Source: Eucommia ulmoides
Taxonomy: Eukaryota > Streptophyta > Magnoliopsida > Garryales > Eucommiaceae
DNA: 64,000 bases
Assembly: GCA_016647705.1 (NCBI GenBank)
Contig: CM028326.1
Span: 5,146,001 to 5,210,000, forward strand
Direction: 5' to 3'
Made by a program: the position numbers and the translations under genes. The notes below the pieces were generated by a model. It was given only the letters and a program-made list of their open reading frames with translations, was not told where the DNA came from and searched no databases. Positions 1 to 11,526 of this stretch are shown in pieces (positions within the stretch are counted from its first letter, which is position 1; each line of letters opens with the position of its first letter).

Positions 1-129
1 TTAAATTTATTATTTAGACCTAAAGAGATATATAACTCAAACAATAAACCTTCCATGGCTGTAATAAAATTTTCAGTTTTTAGAAAATAGTCCTTTATTC
101 TTTGATCATATTTTTTTCTCATTATTTAC

Positions 130-1890
130 ATGCAATGTTATTCTGTAAAAATAACAAGATTTGAATATTCACATTTTTTTATTTTTCTAATTTTAAATAT
201 TTTAATATATTTTAGCATTGATTGTGTTATTATGAATGTTCATTATTCTTTATGTGAACAAATTTACGTTTCATTATGTTCCAGGTATGAACATTCACAG
301 AAAACCAAACAGAATCGAAAAATATGAAAAATGACTAAGATCAATGAAAACAAATGCAGCGTAAACAATTATGAACATTCACCCAAAATCACACAAGAAT
401 AACAAATCAAGACATTGAAAACCCTCTCTAAGATCAACAAAACGACCATTCACCGATCACAAATGACATATTCATTCAAAAACTAAATAAAAAAATATCT
501 AAACTCGTACGAACATTCACGAAACACAAATAAAAAACATTTAAAGAAGCCTAAGATTAACAAAAAAGATCATTCACGTGAATAACACAAAACTTCGCAA
601 AAACCAATAAAATCAAAACAAAGCTAAAGCCAATGCAAACATTCACAAAACCAAATCTAGAACTTTGAAATTTTTTCTTGAAAAAACCCTAAATATTAGC
701 GAAAAACAGACCAATGGACACCAAACCCACACATTGGTGAATAAACATTCAGATCTGGAGATTGAACATGAACATTCAATATGGAATTTTCGCAAAACGG
801 CAAACCGCCTCCCGTCGCTGCAATGGTGAATTATTAGCCACCATTGGCAGAAGAGAGACGGTGGTGCACGCAGAAGAGAGGTTGTGGCATGGCCGTCGAT
901 GGATGCGTAACCGTGGAGGTAGTCAATCACAGACAAAAAATAAAATCAAACCCAAACCAAATAAAAAACACCACGAACAAAAAACAAACCATGAACATTC
1001 CCAGATTAAAACAAGAACAAATAACAAATCAAAATAACCCAAATCAAAATACCACCACGAGCAAAGACAAACATTCAAACCAAAATTTTCTAGATTTGAG
1101 AATGGATCCCTAGGAGCCGATTCCTTCCACCTGGTTCATCAAATCTGAAAATCTAAAATATGAGATTCACTGTCATTCATGGTCAATTTCGGATCTGGTT
1201 CATCAAATCTGAAGTCGTGATTTTTTATAGGTTGTTAAACTTTTAGTACTAAAAAATGAACAAGCTTTTGCAAATTTGAATTAAGATAGAAATTAACATA
1301 TTTGAGAAAAATATTCATAAAAATCAACAAAATCGAATAGATCTACCCCTAGTTCAAACATTCACAAAAACCAAATAAAAAACATTTGAAAAATCCCTAA
1401 AAAAATCACAAAATCAAAACCGAAAATCGCGACATCGTATACTCTCTCAAATCTGGAGAAATCCAGAATCGACTGAGGAAGACAGCATCGGTGGCATTGC
1501 ACGAGCATGGTGGAGAAAGACGAATGTCGACCAAACCACAGGCAGCATCGTCGTCGTTGTCATCGACAAGCAGTGAGTAGAACCAATCGTCTTCATCGTC
1601 TTCGTCTTTGGTGAGCAGAACAAAACCGGGCCACAGTCATCATCGTCTCTTAGTCTAGCGGTGGCGTCCCCTCTGTCCAGTGATAAGGGCATCGCTAAAC
1701 TTGCCAGCACCGATGGCGAAACCCATAAGCTTGTCGGCACCGACGCTCGGACCCACCTCCGAGCTCGCCGGCACCGACGCGAGAAACCACTGAGCTCGCC
1801 GCACCGCCATTCGATTTTTAGGTTTGGAAATTGCAGAGACAGAGGGAGAGAATGGAAAAAGGCAGCGGTGGCTTTCCCAAATTAAGTGAA
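130..1890. repeat. Dispersed repeat rich in GAACATTC motifs
   Basis: The stretch is built from short AT-rich phrases broken by many copies of GAACATTCAC (for example near 287, 373, 510, 636, 768 and 990), followed by a GC-richer part (about 1440-1880) with short reading frames full of simple repeats. The reverse complement of the same vocabulary (GTGAATGTTC) fills about 33430-34180, so this looks like one of two inverted copies of a transposon-like family. I see no transposase motif and no convincing gene. The small frames here are low-complexity and unlikely to be coding. Ends are not resolved. Confidence 0.45.
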
Positions 1891-1894
1891 TTTA

Positions 1895-2831
1895 GGTTGC
1901 GTTTGGATAAAGAATTTGTAAAATGATGGGAATTCGAAATTCAGGACTTCGAAATCTTGTCATTTACAAATCTTTTATTTGGATAACTATTTTAACCGAA
2001 GAATTTGATTGTGTAATTTTATAATTTTCTTATTTGGATAAATTAGACATCATTGTAAATTTTTCTAAAACTAAGAACAAAAACAAAAAAATAAAAACCA
2101 AATTGCAATTGGATCAAACGATGAACAAAAACCCATTGCAAAAAAAAAAAATGACTGACGAAGACGAAATTGAACGAACCCTAATCGGCGACAAAGAACG
2201 ATGAAGACAAAATTGAACGAACCATAATCGCAATTGAATCAAACAAACTCTAATTACAATGAACCCTAATTGGCGACGAAGAACGATGAAGATGAAATTG
2301 AACGAACCCTAATCGCAACAAACCCTAATCGGGGACGAAGAACTATGGACGATGAAGAAGAAGATCGACGATGGAAGATGGCGTAGATCGATGAAGACAC
2401 GACGAACCCAACCTTAGGAGCGAAGATGCAATAGAGAACGTGAAGACACGGGTTGATTTTGTGAAAAGATGCGATCGAAGACGCGAAGACAGGGGTGGTT
2501 GTCGGCGAAGGAGGGGCTCTCGTTGGACGTCGTCGCGAAACGAAGAAGAGATGGACGGAGGTCACCGCGCAAGAGATAGAGGTCATCGCAAGGAGATGAA
2601 GGAAAGATTTGATGAAATCTTCTCTTAGGTGGATTTGTCAAATTCTAAGTATTTCAAAAAAATTTATAAGTCCTTTCTTTCACCCAAATTTGACCATTGA
2701 CGTATTTTACAAATCTACCTTACTCAATACCAAAATAAGGTATTTGCTGAAAAAGAATTGAAATCCTTTACCTAAATGAAATCCCCCCCTCCCCCCCCCC
2801 CAAAAAAAAAATCTCTTACCCAAACACAACC
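1895..2831. mobile_element. PIF/Harbinger-like MITE (TTA target duplication)
   Basis: The ends are inverted repeats, starting GGTTGCGTTTGGATAA on the left and ending as the complement of GGTTGTGTTTGGGTAA on the right. They are flanked by TTA on both sides (1892-1894 and 2832-2834). A 3 bp TTA/TAA duplication with GG...GTTTGG ends is typical of PIF/Harbinger (Tourist-like) elements. The inside has GAAGACGAA-type repeats and AAACCCTAAT phrases but no transposase. A sibling with the same ends lies in ERO1 intron 2 (58201-59197). Confidence 0.75.
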
Positions 2832-3059
2832 TTAGGTTTTAGGGTTGGAGTTATTTAGTTATATACATAGAATGACAAATATGTTCCTTCACTATAAGCA
2901 AAGGATTAAAAATTAATAATGTTTAAATAGATAACTAAATAATAACTTTTTTGCTTGAAAGGTTTATTGAGGAGAGAGAGTGTGAATTTTGGTCTAAACA
3001 TTAAAAATCCTTATATTAATTTTTTTGTTCTAAATGAACATTTTTATTTTTATTTTTAA

Positions 3060-3445
3060 AATAGAAAATTATTTTTACCCTTATTTGCTTTTAAAAACAT
3101 TCACAAACCGCCCTCCCACCGGTCCCCCCAACACTCATAACCCACCGTCTTGCCACCCTCTCTCCATCGCCTCCCGTTAGCCCCTCCCTCTTCTTCTTGG
3201 GTAGATTGGGGTACCAACGAGGGATGAGGGAGTCAGTTAGAAGATGAGTGCTAGAGAGGAAGAGGAAATCTAGCACCAGCAGTTTCTAGTTGGATAAGAA
3301 ATCATAGGGAGAAGGAGGGGAGAGGAAAGTGACAAAAATAGTGAGAGATATATGTGTTAAAAACTAAAAAGATAAAATAATAATTTGATTAAATAATTTT
3401 GTTTTTTATTTTTTATTTTTAAAAACCTTACATGTGTGTAGAAGT
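3060..3445. repeat. Repeat A, first copy
   Basis: This block, starting with the phrase ACATTCACAAACC and a C-rich stretch, recurs at about 7590-8095. Both copies lead straight into the start of repeat B (3446 and 8100). No coding content is convincing. Confidence 0.55.
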
Positions 3446-3979
3446 GTTGATGAGTATGGGTCCGGCCATACCATTAGGATTGCCTTTCAAAGTTTGGAAT
3501 AATTACAAATCTATCTTTTCAAAGTTTTTTCTTTTTTTCAAACTCTTTCTTTTTCTATTGTCAAGTTAGGCCTTCCTTTGACCTCAATTCAATAGGAGTA
3601 CTATTTTTTGGAGTCTTTATGAATAGTTCACGAATGTAAAATTTGTTTTCAGTTCATAAGTTATAATATTTTTTTTAAAAATTCAAAATTATTATATTAC
3701 ATAAAAGTTATTGTTATTTTTTCATGTTAAAAGTTACAGTATCTTTCATATGTTACAATAATTTTAGATTTTAGTCTTTATTAAAAAACAAAAAAACAAA
3801 AAATAGAAATAGGGAGATTAAAGAGAGAAAATGTTAGTTTTTCTCATCTATTATCTTTAAATATTAAATTTAAATAATAGTTATTAAATAAACAAATATT
3901 TTATATTTTTGAACAAAATGTGACTTTCTCCTTTAATTAAAAATAGAGAAGAGTGATGTATAGGTTTTTAATGTAAAAG
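3446..3979. repeat. Repeat B, left copy (flanks LINE remnant)
   Basis: This ~530 bp AT-rich block contains GGAATAATTACAAATC and GACCTCAATTCAATAGG. It aligns almost end to end with 5525-6080. Homology stops abruptly at about 3979, exactly where the LINE-derived sequence begins. Its central part resembles blocks at 15770, 17165 and 52300. It is non-coding. Confidence 0.65.
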
Positions 3980-5492
3980 GCGAATTAGGTTGGAAAATTG
4001 CTAACAATCAAAGCTTATGGCGAGGGTGATAAGGAACAAATATAATCTGGATAATAACCCTAGTACTTGGAAACCTAAATAGGTTGCATCCCATAGCTAG
4101 AGGGGTATTCTTGTATCTAAGAATATCCTTCAAAAAGGCATTAAATGGTAAACAGGCAATGGAGTCTCGATAAATCTCTAGACGGACTGGTGGTGCGGAA
4201 ATAAACCCTTAGGTAACCCAAATATTCAAAATGAATATGACGTTAAAGTTGTGAATATTGTTGATAACAAAGGTTCTTGGTACCTTAACCCGATCTTCGA
4301 TGTCCTTGACGAGTATATGAAAAATTAATCTTAGAGATGTCACCCCCTCCGCCCAACAGATTTTGATTAGAGAAGATAAACCTCTTTGGTTCTTGAAAAA
4401 ATCTAGAAATTTCTCCATCAAATCTGCTTATGCTCTATTGAATGTTAATGATAAGAATAACCACTCCTAGAGTAAATGTAATTGGATTGGAGATCAAAAA
4501 TCCCCCGAAATTTAAAAATTTTCTTCTGGACTGTTTTTTAAAAAATACTTGTCACTAACGATTTAGAGCTAGTAGATGTAATGATGTGTCCAATATTTGT
4601 CAAAGATGTTGTGGGCTATTGAAAATATTAAACATGCCATTAGAACTTGCTCAAAAGCATCTACTGTTTGGGATCAAACTAGTTGCGTGAGTTTCAAGTA
4701 CCTTGCTTCTCACCAAGATATTTGGGATTGGTTTAAATATAACTTGAAAGGGAGTTTCCCAAACCCCAAATTTTACTTGTTAATTGCCACTATTTGAAAA
4801 TTTTGAAAAGATTGAAATAAAGCAGTTATCGAAGGTACCTGCAATTTTCCTTCTTCTACGTTGATTAGAATTGCAAATTACAATTGAGATCTCTCTAAAT
4901 CTTTCTTAGAACCAAACTTCTTGAATGGTTTATCTAATTTGAAACTTACTTGGTCTTATCCTTTGGCAGGTTTCTTAAAACTTAATACGGATGGGAGTGT
5001 AAAAGGTAACCTGGATAAATGTGGCTTTGGAGGTTTGCTGGGATATAACTCAGGAGTTTGGAAGATGGGTTATTTTGGTTACCTGGAGATTTGCACGGCC
5101 CTAGAAGCTGAACTCATAAGTCTAGTTATGGGGATCAAAATTGTGGCTAACAGAGACTATCTTAGAGTTATGATTGGAACATATTCGGCAGAAGCTGTAT
5201 CACTCCTTCAAAACCCATCCCTTGAAGAGCATAGATATAGAGAAATCATTGAGGCATGTAAAAGACTATTTGTGTTGAACAACTACACTCTACATTTCGT
5301 TCCATGGGAAAAAAAATCGTTGTGCGGATATCTCGGCCAAGAGAGGCGCGAAAGAGGACTGTACCCTTAAGTTTCTGGAAACTCCTATTATTGATTTGTA
5401 AGATATCCTATTTGAGAAAATAGACAAAAGAACCTTTAAAATGTGCCCGGAGTAATTATTTGTTTGTGTGTTTTTGTATTTTTTTGAACCAC

Positions 5493-5524
<32 letters not shown>
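3980..5524 (+). pseudogene. Decayed L1-type LINE, 3' part (RT zinc-binding and RNase H)
   Basis: Translated fragments from 4019 onward resemble the region after the reverse transcriptase of plant L1 elements: ARVIRNKY, then GNGVSINLWTDWW-like text broken by stop codons, many explained by G-to-A or C-to-T change. A longer open stretch at 4921-5370 resembles a plant LINE RNase H domain: KLNTDGS gives the first Asp, ALEAEL gives Glu, but the later Asp of the usual DS motif is missing (IGTYSAEAV). The remnant ends in a run of 29 A (5496-5524), as expected of a LINE tail. It is 5'-truncated and not functional. The 149-residue frame should not be called a host gene. Confidence 0.75.
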
Positions 5525-5527
<3 letters not shown>

Positions 5528-5683
5528 GTTGGTGAGTATGGTCCGCCTGTTCCATGAGTATTGGCCATCAAATTTTGGAATAATTACAAATCTATCTTTT
5601 CAAAGTTTTTTCTTTTTTTCAAACTCTTTCTTTTTCTATTGTCAAGTTCGGCCATCCTTTGACCTCAATTCAATAGGAGTACT

Positions 5684-5715
<32 letters not shown>

Positions 5716-6130
5716 TTCTTGATCAACAATCCAAGAATATAAAATTTGTGTCCACCTAGTCCACAAATTATAATAAAACTTTTATAAGTTTAAAATTATT
5801 GTATTATATAAAAATTATTTTCATTTTTACATATCAAAAATTATAGTAACTTTCATATGTTATAGTAATTTTAAATTTTAGTCTTTATTAAAAAATTGAA
5901 AATAAAAATAGGGAGATTAAAGAGAGAAAATGTTAATTTTTTTCGTTTATTATCTATAAATATTAAATTTAAATAAAATTTATTAAATAAACATATATTT
6001 TTATATTTTTGAACAAAATTTGACTTTCTCCTTTAATCCAGGGTAGAAAGGAGTAATGTATAAGTTTGTAAAGTAAAAAGGTTAAAATGAAACAAAACCA
6101 AAGTAAAAGGGGGTAAACAACAATTAACCA
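5525..6130. repeat. Repeat B, right copy
   Basis: This is a direct repeat of 3446-3979. It begins directly after the LINE poly(A) and carries a poly(G) run at about 5695-5715 that the left copy lacks. It continues beyond the left copy into GGGGGTAAACAACAATTAACC, an end motif also seen as the right terminus of the MITE near 19150. This suggests that repeat B is the body of a MITE whose outer end is lost in the left copy. Confidence 0.65.
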
Positions 6131-6744
6131 TTTTTTATATTAATATGTTCTTGGAATAATTAGAGCTAACCACAATTTTAAGATTAAAATTAGAATGGGA
6201 AGGCCCAATTTTATTTTATTTTTGACAAAACACCATTTAAAAAATAAAAATAAAAAATTAAATGCCAAAATTATCCTTTTAAAAAAATAAAAATTTCCTA
6301 ATTAATTTACATCTTTTTTATCTCTCTCCCATTTTTTGCCTCCCTCATTCCACCATGTATACACCTCCAACATTCCACCATCCCCTCCCTTTCTCCCATT
6401 TTTAGCCTCTAACAACATAAGCAAGGCTACCACCGCCTCCACCAACAACACAATGGATTGCTTCTCTCTTTTTATCCGATGACGGTCAAATCGTGAAGTG
6501 ATAACTAAGGTATGGCCGTCGACGGCTAGATCTTCAGGCCACGGTTTAGGTCTAGTCATCGCAGGCCAAATCTTCAAACATCACCATATTTTTTTCTTCA
6601 GTTTTTTTTTTTTTGGATTTGTTTTCAGTTTTGTTTTTATTTAAATTTCTTTATATTTTTTTATCTGCGTCAAAATGAAATATTGTATTTTTTTTTTATG
6701 TTTTTAATTATATAATTTTGATATTTGTTATTGATTTTTTGATA
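6131..6744. other. No gene seen
   Basis: AT-rich sequence with a C/T-rich patch at 6320-6420. Short frames are present but have no recognisable domain and no splice-linked continuation. Confidence 0.5.
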
Positions 6745-7175
6745 AGCTGTTGTGATGGTGGCGGTGGTAATAGCAAAAATTTATTGTGGCAATAATAGTG
6801 GATATTTCTTGCGGTGATAGTTAATATTTACTTTGGTGGTGGTGGTGGTGATAGGAATTTGTGTTATGATTGTGATGGTGAAAATGGTGATAGTGAATAT
6901 TTGTTATGGAGGTGGAGGTGATGGTGAATATTTGTTGTGGTTATAGCGCTACAGTGGATATTGATTCTGGGGATGGTGAATATTTGATATGGTGGCGGCG
7001 GCGGTAATAATAAATTTTTGTTGTGGTAGTGACTGTGATGGTAGTAAATATTTATTGTGGTGGTATCGGTGACGTTGATAGTAATGAATATTTCTTGTAG
7101 TGATGGAAGCAGTGATAGTAATCTTGTTGTGATGGTGGTGGTGATTAATACATATTTGTTGTCATGGTGAATGTG
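6745..7175 (+). repeat. Degenerate GGTGGTGATAGTGAATATTTGTTG minisatellite
   Basis: About ten imperfect units of roughly 40 bp combine GGTGGTGGTGATA with GAATATTTGTTGTGG, producing a strongly GT-biased strand. It is non-coding. Units vary in length, so it looks like old slippage. Confidence 0.65.
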
Positions 7176-7589
7176 TGAAAAAATCTCTTTTTTTCAAAAA
7201 GGAAAAAGAAAATTGTGACGATGGGAGATGGAGATTGAAATTTCCAATTCTTTTTCTGAATTATTAAAGTGGTGTTCATAGTAAACATGGTGGTTGTTGG
7301 TTTATCTATTATTAATTATTATGCGGTCAATTTATTCTTTTTTATTATTATTAAAAAAATTGAATCACACTTTATAAATATGACTGATTTGTCATGTGTT
7401 CACACTCAAAATTTATTTTGATGATGCCAAATATTCTCTTTCTATTGGCTTCACCCTTCCAAACAACAATTTATTTTATATATTTTTTTTATTGGATAAT
7501 TTTATATTTACATTTATTTGTTTTTAAATGTACTCTTTTATTTTAGAAAAAAATAAATAATTTTGAAATTATCTTTTACCTTCAGAGTA

Positions 7590-8210
7590 ACTTTTTTTTT
7601 TCCTTCAATCTATTCATTTTTAAAAACATTCACAAACCACCCTCAACCCCCCCCATCCACATAACCCGCCGCCCTACCACCTCCCTCGAGTCCCTCCCTC
7701 TTCCTCCTCTTCTTCTTCGTCTTCTTCTTCTTCATCTCTCTCTCTCTCTCATATGTATATATAAATGAGAGAGAGAGAGAGAGAGGTGGAGGAAGGGCTG
7801 AAGGTAGTGGACAAGGGATGGGAGGCCAGGGGTGTTGGGTAATTTGGGAGTACCATCGGGGGATGAGGATCATTGGATGAGAGAGAGAGATAATCTAGTG
7901 TCGACAGTTTTTTGTCGGATAAAAATAGTAAGGAAGAGGAGAGAAAAGTGTTAAAAATAAAAATATTAAAAAGATAGATATGTTAGAAATTCAAGGATAA
8001 AATAATAATTTAATTAATATTTCTGTTTATGTTTTAAAAATATAACTATATAAGGTTAACGAAAGGAATGTATATTTGGAAGTACCCTTACAGTATGTAG
8101 AAGTATTGATGAGTTCATGGTCCGCCTTTACCATTAGGATTGGCCTTTAAATTTTGGAATAATTACAAATCAATCTTTTCAAAATTTTATCTAAAAATAT
8201 AATTAGATTC
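7590..8210. repeat. Repeat A second copy with start of repeat B
   Basis: The same order is found as at 3060-3560: the C-rich CACAAACC block, CT/GA simple repeats (7737-7783), then TATGTAGAAGTATTGATGAG and the GGAATAATTACAAATC phrase of repeat B. The copy stops after about 100 bp of B. Confidence 0.6.
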
Positions 8211-8339
8211 TTTTGTTATTTTTCAAATTTTCTTTTTCTATGGCCAGCTTCAGCTAATCTTTGATCGTGAGATAAACATAATAATCTACCCCTCATATAT
8301 CTAGTCTTTGGATGAGGGGGTGTACTTGCCAAGTTTAAG

Positions 8340-8830
8340 ATGTTAAGGGTTGTGGCTGATTTTACCTCTTTGCAATTTGTGGCCTTTGATTTATTTATAT
8401 TTGGTACCTACAGGTTTTAAAAATATTGAACATTATCTCTCTGTGTCAAAACATGTTCGCAACGTGTCCGATATGAAACTTAAATTTTTAATTCTTCAAA
8501 ATAATCAGATACATGTCCCGTATGTGTGTCTCACTTGTTCATGTTCGATTCTGTAAGGTGGTCACTGATCTCTCTCAAATCCAAATGTTAGCTCATGAGG
8601 TAAGGTTTCTCTCACACTTACAACTTCACCACAGCTCCTTCCACAATGTGGGACAAACTCAACAATCTGTCTCTTACAAATCAAGCCTTTGAATTGGCTA
8701 AACCTCGATCAACCTCTCCTTCCATGGCTATTGGGTCAAAGATGTTATAACATGGATTTTGATAGTGGTGTAGAATGGTCGTGCGCCTCTATCAACCACA
8801 AAAAACGTAGCTGATTGTACCAAATTTTAC
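8340..8830. repeat. Composite repeat: 210 bp module plus TRIM-like unit
   Basis: The first part (8340-8560, including ACATGTTCGCAACGTGT) recurs at about 10225-10440. The second part (8561-8830) is a TRIM-like unit with CTCACACTTACAACTT, CAATGTGGGA and CTATTGGGTCAAAGATG. In related units of this window a degenerate primer-binding-site-like block (complement of TGGTATCAGA) follows these phrases. It is non-coding. Confidence 0.5.
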
Positions 8831-8999
8831 ACAATCTAATACCACTAATCTAAGTTTTGTTATTCTTTTGAATAAATTAAATTAGTATAATTGATTTATT
8901 TTATTGGTTTTTGTAGACTTGAAGCAACAACCAAAAAATATGTTATCGCCCTCGAATTAAATACTTTCCAAGAAGCAAAGCGTGTTGAGAAATGGAGCA

Positions 9000-9330
9000 A
9001 ACATGGGTATTAGTATTTTTAACGTAAGAACAATGCTATATACGTGAATAGTGTCATACGCGTGAATAGTGTCATATATGTGAATAGTATGGGTTTTACC
9101 GACGATAAACAGTGGAATATGCTTGAATAGTAATTTTGCATATGAATAGTAACTCTCATGATCGTTAACAGTAACCACGTGAAATGTTGAATAGTCCCCG
9201 CGTGATTGTGAACAGTGATCTGCGTTTTGTAATTTTTAAAATTCTCATTTTGCCATTCTCGGAATTTATAAATAGGAAGACCATATTCATTTAGGAGGGG
9301 AGGAAGAGATTAGAGATGAGAGAACATCGT
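9000..9330 (+). repeat. LTR-like fragment with GTGAATAGT repeats
   Basis: Some eight imperfect copies of GTGAATAGT/GAACAGT lie between 9040 and 9215, followed by TTTATAAATAGGAAG (about 9268), a good TATA box, and a purine-rich run. Such an order is usual in the U3 of copia-type LTRs. I could not find both ends or a target duplication, so this is only a fragment call. Confidence 0.35.
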
Positions 9331-10019
9331 TTTGTATGATATTATGGTAATATATATTTGGGTTTATGTAATATTGCATTTTTAATTTCATTTTCAGATA
9401 TTATGTAAACAATTGTATGATAAGAATTTCGTTCTTACCTCGATATTTTTATGATTGGATTTATTATCAAAATATTCTTGTAGAGATTTGGGTGTAAATC
9501 CAACTACTAGTAAAACATTCGATCTTGTACCTATAATTTAGGTCTAATGGTCACACAATAGTTTTCTTGAAGATTAATTATTGGTCTGGATGGTTTATGC
9601 CTAGATTTTAATTCATCTTATATTAATTAGATTAGTGTAGTATAGAAATTAAATACTAAAGATAGATTATGCCAAAGAATAACAATCTATATCTTTCTGA
9701 GTAGTTCCGACTTGTAGTTGAAAACACTCATTTACACAAATCCGATGTGAATAGAAAATATGAGAATGACATAATACTCAAAATACTAAATCCACAATCC
9801 CTAACTCTGTATTTTATTTTGTTTGTAGATTTAGTTTTTCTTTTCTTTTATTAAAAATCAAAAATCAATTCTCCTTTTCTCCAAAGGAAGAAAAATGATA
9901 GGAAATCAATAATTACAAGATCGATTCTTGTTATTCGACATTTGTACTTAAGCACACTATACTACAATATTTTGCGTTTAATAAGAGAATTATTTATGAG
10001 AGATCAGTAGCTCATAAAG

Positions 10020-11240
10020 TAAAATTTCCATTCAAACTTATAAGTTGACAATTAACCCCTTCCACATCTGATATGAGGTTAATCTAAGAATCTCTCACTC
10101 ACACATGAGGTCTTTCGATCGATTAACCCTCAATCAGTTTTTCTTTGTGTGGCAATTGGACTAGAGATGTAGTAACTTAGATTCTGAAACTATTGTAGAA
10201 TGGTCTTGGGTCTCTTTCAACCCAAAATCAGCGTGAGTGATTTTAGCTCTTTGCATTTGCAGCCTTTGATTTATTTGTATTTGATACCCTATAGGTTTTT
10301 AAAATATTAAACAATATCTTAATGTGGCAACACATGTTCGCAATGTGTGTGATATGAAATTCAAATTTTTAATTCTTCAAAACAATCCAATATGCGTCCC
10401 ATATGTGTGCATCGGGTGTCCTCGTCCGATATTGTAAGGTGGTCTTAGACCTCTCTCAACCCCAAAAACCAATTCATAGGATAAGACTTTCTCTCACACT
10501 TATAACTTGATCACCAGCCCCTTCCACAACCGATGTGGGATACACTCAACAATCTCTCCCTTACAAATCAAGCCATTGGATCAACTTAACCTCAACCAAC
10601 CTCTCTCTCCGCGACTATTGGGTCAGAGATGCTGTAATATGAACTTTGATACTAGTGTAAGGTAGTCTTGCACCACTCTTAGCCACAAAAAAATTAGCTC
10701 ATGAAGTAAGATTTTTTGTCAAACTTATAACTTGACTACCAGTCCTTTCCACATATAAACCCAACAATCTTCTACTCCCACATCAGGCCTTTGGATCAAT
10801 TAACCCTCAACTGTCCTATCTTTGTGTGGCTATTGGGTCAAAGAGGTAGTAACCTAGACTCTGAAACTAGTGTAGGATAATCTTGAGACTCTCTCAACCC
10901 AAAAATTAACTCATGATGTGAGGTTTACTCTCACACTTATAATTTCGCCACCAATTCTTTCTGCATCCAATGTGTGATATATCCAACAATCTCTCTCTCA
11001 CATATCAGATTTTTGGATCAATTAATTAATTTTTTCCTCCGTAATTATTGGATAATAGATGTTGTAATATGGACTCTGAAGCATTGTAGCGTGACTTTGA
11101 GACATCTCCATCCCAAAAGATATGAGTTGAGATTTTGTCTTACATTTATTATGGTGATCCTCTTGCAAATGTTTGTGACTCCTAGCCCATTAACTTTACC
11201 AAACTATGTAAATATCAATAGAGAAATTGGACGTGAGTTC
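10020..11240 (-). repeat. Tandem array of TRIM-like units
   Basis: About four or five units of 220-240 bp follow one another. Each has a phrase like CTCTCAACCCCAAAA, then CACACTTATAACTTG, then an ATGTGGGATA variant, then CTATTGGGTCAGAGATG and a degenerate block such as GAACTTTGATACTAGTG. That last block resembles the complement of the initiator-tRNA primer site TGGTATCAGAG. This would be expected of TRIM elements on the minus strand joined through shared LTRs. Further pieces lie at 8561-8830, 22940-23110 and 63880-64000. Confidence 0.5.
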
Positions 11241-11374
11241 TAGTGGACTATTCTTAAAATGACAGAAATAGCCCCCAAAACCAAATCATGTGAAATCCTG
11301 TGCTCTTCACATGATTTTTTTTCCCATCCAAATTTACTAACACCATTTTTGACTGGATTAAATTTGAAACCAAA

Positions 11375-11526
11375 ATGCTAACATATTATAACTCAAGTGG
11401 TAAGAGTCGTTCGAATTAAAAGAGTTGAGAGACCTATGGAAGATCAGATATTCAAACTTGCGAAAAAACATTTGTTGGGAAGTCCAGTTTGAGTGAGTGT
11501 CTCCCCGCCCAAAAAAAAAAAAAAAA
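11375..11526 (+). mobile_element. tRNA-derived SINE-like element
   Basis: A box-A-like ACTCAAGTGGTAAGAG (11391-11406) is followed about 45 bases later by a box-B-like ATATTCAAACTTG (11449-11461), and the element ends in a run of 16 A (11511-11526). The same body is found on the minus strand at about 37855-38000. Promoter boxes are degenerate, so it is probably silent. Confidence 0.55.

Noticed and set aside
4921..5370. 149-residue open frame as a host RNase H gene
   Set aside because: It continues LINE-derived text from upstream, lacks a catalytic Asp, and runs to a poly(A) tail. It is a retroelement remnant.
3446..6080. The B repeats as LTRs of one retrotransposon
   Set aside because: No TG...CA ends, no primer site after the left copy, no polypurine tract before the right, and the internal part is LINE-derived with a poly(A) tail.
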